From: Scleroderma bovista
Taxonomy: Eukaryota > Basidiomycota > Agaricomycetes > Boletales > Sclerodermataceae
DNA length: 64,000 nucleotides
Assembly (NCBI GenBank): GCA_037178675.1
Contig: JAYMGJ010000388.1
Span: 1-64,000, forward strand
Direction of reading: 5' to 3'
Shown: positions 35,356 to 45,961 of the stretch, one piece after another
Numbering within the stretch: the stretch's first letter is position 1
How the letters are laid out: the number at the start of each line of letters is the position of its first letter
Notes under the pieces: model-generated
Seen by the model: only the letters and a program-made list of their open reading frames with translations
Databases searched by the model: none
What the model was told of the DNA's origin: nothing
Position numbers and translations under genes: made by a program

Positions 35356-38300
35356 ATGATCGAGCCTCTGGCTGCTGCCATCGCCAACCGCGTCCTACCC
35401 TCGACTCCGCACACATCCACTCTCAAGTCTGCCGTCGCAGCAATGGGAAAACACGTATGCCGTTCACTCCCAAGAGACTTTTTCATTCCCCACCCGCGTC
35501 CGTGGAAAGGAAAGGCAAGGGCGCAGGATCACCAATGCACTGAATGCATCGGGCCGATTGCGGCTCATGGTTGTGTGGCGAGACATTCCTTATGGTGTCC
35601 AAGTAACTCACATATCCTTTTGTTTCTTATGCTCGTTCCTCACCATTCCTTTTTGTCAAAAGAGCGCAACCGGCTGTTTATGATGACCGAGGTGATTCCT
35701 CACCGGTTACGGACTGCGCGTTCCGGAGGACACCCAAGGAGCACTCGGAGGCACTCTTCGTCGTCTGCGTCCCGGCTATTCCCTCGACCCGCTCACGAAT
35801 TTGAAGCGTCACCACAGGCACGTCCAGACGCAGCATTACAAACTCTGCCCAATACCATAGACATACGCTCCCTAATTGACCCGGCCGTTCCCTTCAATCC
35901 AAATGAAGCCTGGACTCTTTACAGTAATCTGGTCAAGGATAGCTCTCGGGATCCGTTCTCTCCCGGCGAACATCTCCTGTTTATGGAGAGACTCGTGGAT
36001 GCTGTGGAGCTCGCGACTGACGAACACGCCAGCACGTTCGCCCTTCACAATTGGGGTCGCCGGCTACATTCTATAATACAGAAAACGGAGGTCGGCCCGT
36101 GTGCTACTGACGCGTCCGAGGAGGTTCGCAGGTTGTGTCTCTCTGCGCGGATTGCTGCCTTGGTGGGCGACCCCGCACGCGCCGTGCGATTGGTGAAGAA
36201 AGCCCGGACGACGCGTCATTTGACAGACGACGAACAAGGAAGCCTTATTGGTGTCTATCGAAGCCTCCTCGTTCTGGTGCATTCATGTGAAGGGAGTACG
36301 GCTGTGCTGGACCTCATCCTTCAGGAATGGAGCTTCTTGGGCCCGTATCTTGGCAGCTATCGCAACACCTTTGCCGGCACTCCATTCCAGGCCCAGTCTG
36401 AAGCTTTGCGTAACGTTGCGCGTAAAATAATCGCAGAGATTCCAAACGGTGCTGATTTACTATCCGCCTCTCGCATGAACAATGAAGAAGATGCAATTCG
36501 TGCCGCTGAACTGCTGCTTCTGTCATATTTTGCACAAGGTCTTCTTGAGAAGGCCCATGCCGTGATAGTCACACTGCACGACCAACGGTTACTCCACCAC
36601 CTCCCCGTTCACCATCAACTGGCTTTGGTCAGGGCGCTTGCGAAAGCTAACGTGTTTTCCCTCGCTAATGAGACCTTTTCCTTTATCTCACCTTCAAATT
36701 ATAAGCCGTACCTCTCTCTTGGGCTATATCTATACGCGCGCCAGGGGAACATCACACGTGCTGAGGAATTCTTCCAGAACCTCCGAAGCCGTAATTGTCT
36801 TACGCCCATCGATAGAGCGATGCTGATGCATGTACATGCCATGTCTGGCCGCGTCGAAACGGTCGTCGAGCTCTTTCACGATTTTTTCCCCGAAAAAAAC
36901 CGCCAGGACGAGCCCATGATTTTTCACTACACTACCATCATCTTGGCATATTCTAAGCGACAGGACTTCGATGGCCTCAGTCACTGGCTGAAGGTGATGA
37001 CGCGGGCAGGTCATACACCGGATGCACACGTGTTTAGTATCATTCTGGAGAGCTTCACGGCCCAGGAGGAAGTGAGTGTGGTGGCGGCCGTCCTAGACCA
37101 AATGCGTACTGCCGGTATACAGCCTACTCGTGTCCACTATACCACCGTCATCAAGTTCCTAGCTCTGAGACGTGATCCTGCGTCTGCAGAAGCCATCTAC
37201 AAGCGGGCGTTGCATGAGGGCATTACGCCGGATCTCATCATGATTACGGCTCTCATGAACGCACATGTAGAGGCTGGCTCGTGGGCCGGCGTTATTCGTA
37301 TATTCGATTATCTCAAGACGTCAGCGCGCCCTCACCTCCCGCTCACGATCGACGTCTATAATACGCTGCTCAAGGCATACGTATTGATCGGCACGCCGTT
37401 CCACACGGTCTCCACTTTATTTCGCAAGCTGCGCCATACCAGCGCACGTCCCGACGCGTATACATATGCGCTAATGATCCAGTCCGCTTGCGACGCGGGG
37501 CTGATGAACACCGCATCCGACCTGTTTGAAGAAATGCAAGACAGGATCAAGGAATTGGCGCATCGCGGAATCGAGGTCTACATGCTCACCATCATCATGG
37601 CGGGCTATCTTCGCCTTGGACACAAAGTGCAGGCCAAGGCCGTATACGAAGACATGATCGCCCGAGGTGTCCAACCAACGTCCATCACGTTCTCACAGAT
37701 CCTCCATGCATATGGGAACCAGGGTACTAAAGAAAGCCTGCAGATTGCAGAGACCTTCCTGCAGAATATAGTTAACGCGGATCCGCCACGGCGGTCCTGG
37801 GCAACACCGGGGTCGCTACAAGCTGCAGTTGACACTCTTCACAGCCCTCTCATGTCCATATACAGCAAGCAGCGGGATGCGGAGTCCGTGGAACGTCTGT
37901 TCGAGGCTATGCTCGAGTCCGGCGGGGAGCCCTCACTTGTGTCGCTTACGATTCTCTTGGACGTGTACCGCCGAACCGGCAACATCGACGCAGTTCACGA
38001 GGCGTGGGAACAAGTCTGGGAGTATGCTCTGCGTCGATCTCGTGTGGATGAGTTGTTCAAGGACGAAGGCGCGGCACCGAGGGACCCGCTGCTGCGACAA
38101 TCCAATTTTCTGTGCTTACCTCTGTCTATTTACATCGATGCCCTCTCCGCAGCGGGTCAGCACAGCGCGGTACCTGAGGTCTGGCTCAAAGCAAGGTCCC
38201 ACGGCTTCAGTTTTGACTCGCATAATTGGAACCATCTTGCAGTCGCGCTTGTTCGGGCCGCCGAGCTGGATCGTGCGTTCGCGGTGGTGGAGCGCGTCAT

Positions 38301-38823
38301 CCTACCATACCAGCGCCAGAGCTTGGTAATGGCGAGCACGCGGGATCTGTCACCCCATTCGCCCTTGACACTTGACACAGCACCGCCCGCCGTGGACACC
38401 CCTGCGCCCGAACCCCCTGTACATAATCAGAAGCGGCGAGCGGCTGCTGTCAAGCTTGCGACTAAGAAGTCTGGGCACCATATGGACACAGCGGGAGATC
38501 CGGACGATTTTGCACACCCGTTACATATTCTTCACCAGGTTTTACCCTCGTGGAACATGTGGCGTCCGCATCATGTTATTTTGGAGCTATTGGGAAGCGT
38601 GCTTCGTCATCTACAAGGTGGACGTATTGTTGAGCCCGTGGGTGCCCGTTCGCAAGCTCCGTTGGAACCGGATATCCTTGTGAGCCGCGCCAAGACTGCG
38701 AGCGATACCCTCCATCGTATCTACAAGGATTATCCATCTACGGTCCGGGCTGTGCTCCTGCATGATAGGGCCGCATCTCGGAAAAATGCAATTAAGAAAA
38801 AGCTAGACGACGGGTGGAGATAA
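35356..38823 (+). CDS. Large pentatricopeptide repeat (PPR) protein, probably mitochondrial
   Basis: About 1135-1155 residues, starting at the ATG at 35356 (MIEPLAAAIANRVLPSTP). The body is a helical array of degenerate PPR units: typical pairs are DVYNTLLKAYVLIG with DAYTYALMIQSACDAGLMN, and FSIILESFTAQEEVSVVAAV with HYTTVIKFLALRRDPASAEA. Such proteins bind organellar RNA and act in processing or translation in fungal mitochondria (Cya5/Ppr types). A likely 60-nt intron (35603-35662: gtaact...tcaaaag) is a multiple of three without stops, so it hides inside the open frame; removing it deletes 20 hydrophobic residues. The C-terminus is basic (KNAIKKKLDDGWR). Confidence 0.88.
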   Translation: MIEPLAAAIANRVLPSTPHTSTLKSAVAAMGKHVCRSLPRDFFIPHPRPWKGKARAQDHQCTECIGPIAAHGCVARHSLWCPSNSHILLFLMLVPHHSFLSKERNRLFMMTEVIPHRLRTARSGGHPRSTRRHSSSSASRLFPRPAHEFEASPQARPDAALQTLPNTIDIRSLIDPAVPFNPNEAWTLYSNLVKDSSRDPFSPGEHLLFMERLVDAVELATDEHASTFALHNWGRRLHSIIQKTEVGPCATDASEEVRRLCLSARIAALVGDPARAVRLVKKARTTRHLTDDEQGSLIGVYRSLLVLVHSCEGSTAVLDLILQEWSFLGPYLGSYRNTFAGTPFQAQSEALRNVARKIIAEIPNGADLLSASRMNNEEDAIRAAELLLLSYFAQGLLEKAHAVIVTLHDQRLLHHLPVHHQLALVRALAKANVFSLANETFSFISPSNYKPYLSLGLYLYARQGNITRAEEFFQNLRSRNCLTPIDRAMLMHVHAMSGRVETVVELFHDFFPEKNRQDEPMIFHYTTIILAYSKRQDFDGLSHWLKVMTRAGHTPDAHVFSIILESFTAQEEVSVVAAVLDQMRTAGIQPTRVHYTTVIKFLALRRDPASAEAIYKRALHEGITPDLIMITALMNAHVEAGSWAGVIRIFDYLKTSARPHLPLTIDVYNTLLKAYVLIGTPFHTVSTLFRKLRHTSARPDAYTYALMIQSACDAGLMNTASDLFEEMQDRIKELAHRGIEVYMLTIIMAGYLRLGHKVQAKAVYEDMIARGVQPTSITFSQILHAYGNQGTKESLQIAETFLQNIVNADPPRRSWATPGSLQAAVDTLHSPLMSIYSKQRDAESVERLFEAMLESGGEPSLVSLTILLDVYRRTGNIDAVHEAWEQVWEYALRRSRVDELFKDEGAAPRDPLLRQSNFLCLPLSIYIDALSAAGQHSAVPEVWLKARSHGFSFDSHNWNHLAVALVRAAELDRAFAVVERVILPYQRQSLVMASTRDLSPHSPLTLDTAPPAVDTPAPEPPVHNQKRRAAAVKLATKKSGHHMDTAGDPDDFAHPLHILHQVLPSWNMWRPHHVILELLGSVLRHLQGGRIVEPVGARSQAPLEPDILVSRAKTASDTLHRIYKDYPSTVRAVLLHDRAASRKNAIKKKLDDGWR

Positions 38824-38931
38824 TCCAAAAATCAAATCGTGCAAAGGATTACATTACTAGTTGATGAGGAAAACATGTCAGCATGGATGATACACTGAGC
38901 ACCGAAATTAATTGTCCAATGGAGGCTCTCA

Positions 38932-40965
38932 TCATATGTCATCCGATTCGTCAGAGCCCTCCGACTCACCCGCTCGATGTGCCCTGCGAGCATGCCCAGC
39001 TGTCCCGTGTCTGTTTCGCTAAAAAGGTCAAAACAGCCTAGTTAGCGATGGATGTGGCTCCAGCGGAATAGCAGAGGATCTCACTAGTGGCAGCTTTTGA
39101 CCTTGATTGCCAAATGCAATGGACAAGGGGGTCGTATCTTTCCAGATACAGATCGTTAAAACCTTCTTTGTCAAATCGAGCTCCTACACGTTTGCATACC
39201 TGGCACTCCTGGAAACCGCTTGGCAGAGAAAACAATAAAGGGTTCTGTGAAGGTTTGTGCCAAAACGGGGGAAACGTTGGTGTGAACGCGAAGGGCACCT
39301 GACCCTGGTGTGGTCGACCTGCAAAGAGATGTGAACAGGTGAGTAAATGGGGAGAAGGCGTGCTTACTCTCCGACGTTCATCAAACGTAATCGGAGTCGG
39401 AAGGTCCCTGGTTGCACATGTTCGAGCAAAGGCAGATCATGTCATGGACGGGACAAACCTTCAGTGCGGACTGATAGGTCCTGGAAAAGAAAAAAAATTC
39501 CTGGCCTTCGGTGCTCGTCGAGCAGTCGGCAGGCGTTCGAAGAAAGCGGTCCGACGAGTGTACGAGTGTAGGAATGTCGTGAAGAAAATGGGTGCGCACT
39601 GGAGGGCGACGAGGACGATGACATGCTGTGGGCATAGTTGTGTTGGTGTTGATAACAGGTTGCTTGAGGGGACTGTTGTGGATGGACTGGTGAGCTGTAC
39701 ACTGTTGAATTGTCATAAGCTTGTCCTGTGATGCCATATTGTTCCTGTGGATATCTACTTTGACCTGGTGGTTGGTCAGAGGGAGAAGAGGACCGACATC
39801 ATGTGTAAAGTTCACCTATGTCGAGAGGTGCGGGTGGATGAGGGCGAACTGAAGGCTCAGCTTCCTGGCCACCGTAGACACCGGCCGGCGGGTGCGTGGC
39901 TGGTGAGTACGATGAATCTGCTGGTGCCGACCAGCCCCGGAAATTGCTCGCATCATTTTCGGTGCGGAAGCCGGTTTGACTATGCCAGGCATCGCCTGCA
40001 GAAGCCGTCGGTATGCTATTTCGTGGAGCGCCACGAAGCATAGAATTATGAATATTGGAGCGGTCGGCTTGTCCAGGCGCGGCTGCCGAAGCGTAACTCC
40101 ATCCGCTTGGAGAATCGGGTGAAGAGGCAAACGGACTTGACGCGGAATAAGTGATGGAATCGGACATAGATGTTCCTGCCGTCACATATGGATAATTTGG
40201 GTTGTGGTATCCAGGAGTCGTCGCACTAGCCATCATAGGATTTACTGCGGACTAGATTGCGTGAATGGTGACAGCTAGAACGTGAGGTTTCCCAGATGCA
40301 GCAATGGGGACTGACCTGTTGATCCATCGAGATGCGGGAGGGTTCTGTAGCGGAACTTGGGGTGGAATGAGAAGAGGGCGGACTAGGATGTTCGCTGCGA
40401 GGAGAGGGGAGTGTTGGATTACTGCCTCGAAGCCTTTTCGATTTGTTGGCACCCACGGGAGCACAGCGGTCGGCCGGTGAGGAGGGGTGCATGACGAGGT
40501 TCATTTCTCGCACGCTGTCGGCCGACCAAAGGTCAACGGTGACAAGGAAAAAAGAACAGTCCACTTCGCTGGGAAGATTAGTCAGTGCAGAAATAGAGGA
40601 CCAAAATGGCTCACGCCTACTCGACGTCCACAATAGAATTGTCCTCTCTTCGGACGATCATTTTTGCCACGACGGCAGGAGCCAGCGGGCGACGATCCTG
40701 GCGACATGGTTATGAACGTGGCGACCAGGGGGGGAGGTGGTGTTAGCGCACCTTGTCACCAAAGCCGCACATGCGGGCGCGAATGGGATGCTGTACCACC
40801 TCGAGGGAGTAGTGTCTGTAGAACGAACGGCATGAGAGGTGAAGACACGCGAGGGAACATTCCTCACCTGCGGCCCGACCATTGCGACCAACAGCTGTTG
40901 CTGCGTACGTCGGTGTGCCGCAGGGAAACAGACTCGGCAGTGCTACGAGAGGCCAGCTTTTGCAT
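38932..40965 (-). CDS. velB: Velvet regulator VelB
   Basis: Velvet-family transcriptional regulator; VelB pairs with VeA or VosA and links light to development and secondary metabolism in fungi. The spliced chain starts at 40965 (MQKLASRSTAESVS), then HYSLEVVQHPIRARMCGFG, DRRPLAPAVVAKMIVRRED, EVDCSFFLVTVDLWSADSV, REMNLVMHP. A long Ser/Pro/Gln insertion of about 250 residues follows, then YTRTLVGPLSSNACRLLDE, PGIFFLFQDLSVRTEGTFRL, RVHTNVSPVLAQTFTEPF, IVFSAKRFPGVPDTTPLSIA, FGNQGQKLPLRNRHGT and an acidic tail. Splitting of the velvet domain by an insertion is a known VelB trait. About nine exons, all phases I tested agree; the tail exons are only visible after splicing. Confidence 0.93.
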
Positions 40966-41751
40966 GATCTTAGGGGGATGTGGAACTGGAAGAGCACTGG
41001 AAGACGGTAGCTTTAGGAGGTAGATGACCACAAACTGGACGCTCTGACACTTGGAAATGAGATAAGATAAGTGCGAGGATGGTGCGGAGGAATGAACGAC
41101 GGGTCAGTGTGAGCCTGCAAAGGGTCGAGGAGACGAGGGACAGGGACTGTCATGGGGGGGTTAGTCGAGGTTGTGGGACGGGGGTATATAAGACGACGTG
41201 TACCTTGGAACTGGCTACTGAGTCATGGAATGCCGCGGATGGGGAGGAGGAGAGCTTGGTGTGGCACGGATCGCTTAGAATATTAAATTTTACGCTTGGT
41301 GTGTTGCAAGAATGATGACAACCAAGCAAGGGACGGCCTTGATTTGGTCTCTCAGCCTGTGATCTCGCTGATCGTTCGTGCAGCGTCGTCGCAGATCTCC
41401 ACGCCGTTCCAGACGTAAACAGCTGCTTCCAGACAAGCCTTGGAATCACGACATTCAATTATCTTCAGATTCCGTGAACCGGCCAGATGAAATCCTCGAG
41501 GCCGCCAGGCGATGGGGCGACAGAACTGACCCTCGCAGGATCTCATCACAGGATGCCGCACACAAGGGCATCACATCACATCACGGCCTGGTCGACCCAT
41601 TAGCTAAAAGTCTAATATGCACCCTAGCACGAGTGTACTCTTCCATTGCACGGCGGTGGGGACACACGGAAATGACCCAGGTGCCATATATGGCCCACTT
41701 TCCCACGCAGCCCCAGTCCTCCCGAGTGCACGCAGGATCGCTCTGCTGGCC
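40966..41751. other. Divergent region between velB and ArfGAP
   Basis: About 790 bases with both promoters. TATATAAG occurs near 41186 in plus orientation, far (about 560 bases) from the ArfGAP ATG. Frames here are short and mutually overlapping. A leader intron of either gene could lie here. No gene seen. Confidence 0.4.
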
Positions 41752-43184
41752 ATGGACCAGACAGCGGCGAAGAAGACGCTCCACGAGCTTATCAGGCGCG
41801 AGGACTTGGGAAACAGGGCCTGCGTCGATTGCGGAAACCCGAACCCCCAATGGGCCTCAGGTAAGTGGTCCCCGCACCGCATCCACAGTGTCACATTCTC
41901 AACTTATGCAGTCAGCTTTGCCATTTTCATCTGCCTGCAGTGCGCAGGAACGCACAGAGGCTTCGGCGTGCACGTCAGGTATTAGCCATCCCGACCAGCC
42001 GCCTATTGTATAACACCCCACCCCATCTCCAGCTTCGTCAGATCAGTCTCAATGGATACCTGGCAGGCTGATCAGATCAAACGCATGCAGGTGTGTGTCC
42101 TTCGTGTCGCTGTGAATTACCCACACATCTCCGCGCATAGCTCGGGGGAAACGCGCCCTTCAGGCAATTTTTGCAATCCTACAGGCCCGCTGATCAAGGA
42201 GGGTACAAAGATGGTATGAATTCATCTGACATTTACCATTGCTGGGCTGCCACCCAGTATCGCGAAAAGGTCTGTTCCATTCTCTCATGTCTTCCATTGT
42301 CACTTAGGTGCCCACAGCTCGACTGCGATATGGCAGGTCGGCCCTGGTCCCCCTCGGCTCCACCGGCTCCCAATTCGTGCCCCCCAACAAGACCAGCTTC
42401 TGCTCAAGGTCTCCGAAAGTCCCGCGCATCCACGCGCAGCCCTGCCGTCGGTTCTTCAGCGAGTTCCCCCCTCAACCGCTCTGCACCTCAGCCCTCGTCT
42501 GACCCCACCCGTACTGATCAGAAATCCGCTAACGAAGCCTACTTTGCTGCACTCGGTCAGGCGAATGCCGCCCGCTCAGAAGACTTGCCCCCCTCAAAAG
42601 GGGGCCGTTATCAAGGGTTTGGAAACACCCCCTTACCACCGTCTGCGTCCCATCATCCATCTTTCAGTCTGACCTCTGCCGCCGCTCCGTCACTGGCTGA
42701 CTTGCAGGAAAATCCCGCAGCCGCTCTTACCAAGGGGTGGTCACTGTTATCCGCAGCCGTGGTTGGTGCATCACGTGTCTTAACGGAAAATGTCATTCAG
42801 CCTGGCATGGAACGTGTCAAGGACCCTAATCTTCAGGCAAGTGTTCGCGGGTACGTATCCGAGGCACAGCGACGTGCACAGGCCGCTGGCCAGTCTGCCA
42901 ACGAATGGTCCAAGACACAATTTGGTGTTGATGTTGCCGATCAAGTGGGAGGTGTGATGGGTGCAGTCAGGGACACACTTGGTTCTGGACCTCGGGGCAT
43001 GGGATATGATCCCCTTACTATCGACAATGAGGCTGAAGCGTCTGGACGGTACCATGATGACACAGATGACCTTTTCTACGAATGCACCAATTCTGTGTCG
43101 AGCCCGACACAGCTTACGCCGCAACCCTCAATCACTCCGGCTACTAAAAAGGATGATGATTGGGATGATTGGAAAGAATTTTGA
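41752..43184 (+). CDS. ArfGAP1/Gcs1-type Arf GTPase-activating protein
   Basis: Stimulates GTP hydrolysis on Arf during COPI vesicle traffic at the Golgi. The zinc finger is CVDCGNPNPQWASVSFAIF then ICLQC (C-x2-C-x16-C-x2-C) and is completed by splicing; the Arg finger lies in THRGFGVHVSFVRSVSMDTW. Then LGGNAPFRQFLQSY, DIYHCWAATQYREKLDCD, AGRPW. The middle is Ser/Pro-rich; a helix (LTKGWSLLSAAVVGASRV, then QFGVDVADQV) recalls the ALPS-like and C-terminal motifs, and the end is DDWDDWKEF, a coatomer-binding type WxxF tail. Exons 41752-41860, 41912-41978, 42033-42090, 42141-42269 and 42318-43184 give 409 residues. The last intron (42270-42317) is 48 nt without stops. Confidence 0.94.
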
Positions 43185-43424
43185 ATACATCCATGTTTGT
43201 TATCTGTGTCTCTGCGGTTAGATATCTCTGATAGACAGTCATTCCTATCAATCGACCCTATGTGGTACAATACCCAAACCTTACATAACGATAAGTTCCG
43301 TTCCGGGGTCCGTACCCCGCGCTGTTCCATTGTCTGGTGGACATGCTACACGGTAACGTCCTCACTACTCTCCTGCCGTCAGATACGCGTTGGTCTCCCT
43401 GAACTGATCGCTCGCTGCTAAAGA

Positions 43425-45812
43425 ATGTTACCGAGAACCACCACTTGTATGAACACTCTGAGACGATGTACTAGAAGGAAGTTGCATCATGCATCCGTTA
43501 TCCCATCCCTGGTTTCTGCATCATCCCCCGAGTTCTGTAAGAGAGCAGAAAGCATGGACACCCTCGTGGCGGACTTGCAGACCAAGCTAGCGCACGCCAG
43601 ACAAGGGGGTGGCCCGAAGGCCGCAGAACGAATGCAGAGTAAAGGCAAGAGGCTTCCCAGGGAACGGTGAGCTCTTACCGCCGCCGATGACGCATTGAAT
43701 TATGAACCGCAGACGACGTTTCATGGAGATTGTCCTTGCTTCTTGACCCGAACACGCCTTTCTTGGAGCTCTCCCCGTTGGCCGCACATGACGTTTATCC
43801 TGGAGAGAATATTCCAGGAGCTGGAATCATCACCGGAATCGGACGAGTAGCTGGTAGAGAATGTATGATAGTCGTCAACGATGCAACAGTCAAAGGAGGG
43901 TCGTATTATCCTTTGACGGCGAGTTCATTATTCCACCAACATGACAATATGGCTGATCGTGACGGTCCGAAACAGGTCAAGAAACACATCCGTGCACAGG
44001 AAATCGCACGAGAAAATCGACTACCATGTATCTACGTTGGTAGGTGTTCTCCTTATCTTCCCCGTCTCGTCCTCGACCGATCACAACCTTCTAGTGGAAT
44101 CTGGAGGGGCAGCTCTGCCACACCAAGCCAACGTGTGGCATTTATTTCCGGCTTTAGAATGGCTGTCATAAGCTCATTTTGAAACAGGTCTTCCCAGATA
44201 GGGATCACTTTGGCCGAATATTCTACAACATGGTAGCTCACCGATCTCCGTCCTGTTGCCCTTCTTCGCATTGATTGTCCTTCGAAGGCACAAATGTCTG
44301 CTCTTGGCATACCGCAAATAGCTTCTGTGCACGGCATATCTGTAGCCGGTGGGACTGTCTTCTCCGCCTTTTACACGTCCCATGTGGGCTGAGTTCGGCG
44401 TATTCCAGGTGGTGCCTATGTGCCTGCCATGGCAGATGAAAATATTATTGTACGCGAGCAAGGGCGCATTTTTCTTGCCGGTCCCCCGTTGGTCAAGGCC
44501 GCAACGGGCGAAGAGATCGACGAAGAGACCCTGGGAGGCGGTCAGATGCACTCTTCCGAGAGCGGCGTGACGGACCACCTCGCAAGAGATGATGAGCACG
44601 CAATCGCTATTGCCAGAGGCATCGTCGGTGATCTTGGTGCTGCTGGCGGCAGTGCTGTTCCTGTAAGAAGCCCCCCTGATGCACTGTATTTTTTTTTCCT
44701 CATCTTGAACGGGAACAATAATAGCCAATGGCTTTTTCAGAAGCTCCGCTCTACCCTCCATCAGAACTACATGGAATAGTCGGCACGGAGCCTCGGCAAC
44801 CATTTGACATGCGAGATGTTATTGCTCGCATCGTCGATGGCAGTCGTTTCAGGGAATTCAAGAAGGAGTACGGGCCCACCATTGTTACCGTGAGAACACT
44901 TGACTTTCATCTTATTAATGCAATGCTCATTAGAGAGACCTCTCAGGGATTTGCACATATCCTCGGGTATGAAGTGGGAATAATAGCTAACAATGGGATC
45001 CTGTTCTCCCCTTCAGCACTCAAGGCAACGCATTTTATCCAGCTGTGCTCCCAGCGTCAGATACCATTATTATTCCTTGTGAACGTTACAGGTGAGCGAT
45101 TGTAAATTTACTACCAGATCTAGGGTTCACCGCGCGACAGGGTACATGGTTGGATCGAAAGCCGAGAAAGGAGGTATTGCCAAAGATGGCGCCAAGATGG
45201 TTCGCGCTGTAGCATGTGCCAACGTTCCCAAGTTTACAGTGATCGTTGGCGGCAGTTTTGGTGCGGGAAACTATGGTATGTGGTGATTCTATGATTAGTA
45301 TTGCAAAATGATAGAGACCTGTGTTCAGGGATGGCGGGTCGTGCAGTAAGTCGATAATTGGTATTCGCTACCCTGGCCTCATTGTCGCTAGTATTCACCG
45401 CGTTTCCTGTGGATGTGGCCTGTAAGTCCCTTTTGCAGACCCGCATGGACGGAGCTCATTCGATCTGTCAGAATGCCAAGGTATCTGTCATGGGCTCAGG
45501 CCAGCTCTCCCAAGTTATGGCTACGGTCTCAAGGTTGGCAGAATCGGTTGTGTGAAGCAAGTCCATGGACTCACCTAAAACAGGGATCCGAGCCAGCATG
45601 CGTCGCTAAAGGCGGAGATCGAGTCGCAGTCGACGGCGCTTTATTCTACTGCTCGCCTCTGGGATGATGGAATAATTCAGCCAACAGACACGCGCGACGT
45701 AGTGGGCCTGGGACTTGCGCTTGCTGCTAGAGGGCGAGTAGACACGCATGGTTTAGGACATACCCATCCGACGACACAGTGGGAGGGGGGCTTTGGTGTT
45801 TTCCGTATGTAG
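43425..45812 (+). CDS. 3-methylcrotonyl-CoA carboxylase beta subunit
   Basis: Mitochondrial carboxyltransferase subunit of leucine breakdown. A basic presequence ([19 protein letters not shown]) is followed by [209 protein letters not shown] and the end GGFGVFRM. The carboxyltransferase N- and C-lobes are complete. About ten exons; one (45392-45421) is only 30 nt and codes for [10 protein letters not shown]. Intron 1 (after 43666) uses acceptor ATGGAG. Confidence 0.94.
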
Positions 45813-45961
45813 CTACTACGCCGTCAGAAGCAATTGAAGATACAATGTATTGTCGACACCTCTGCACTGAAGTTTGCATTGTTTGAGATTGTGCGAAGCG
45901 TTCACGACCAGTGCACACGAACATCTGAGTGGCACACGACTGTCTCTCTTGTAACCCGACC

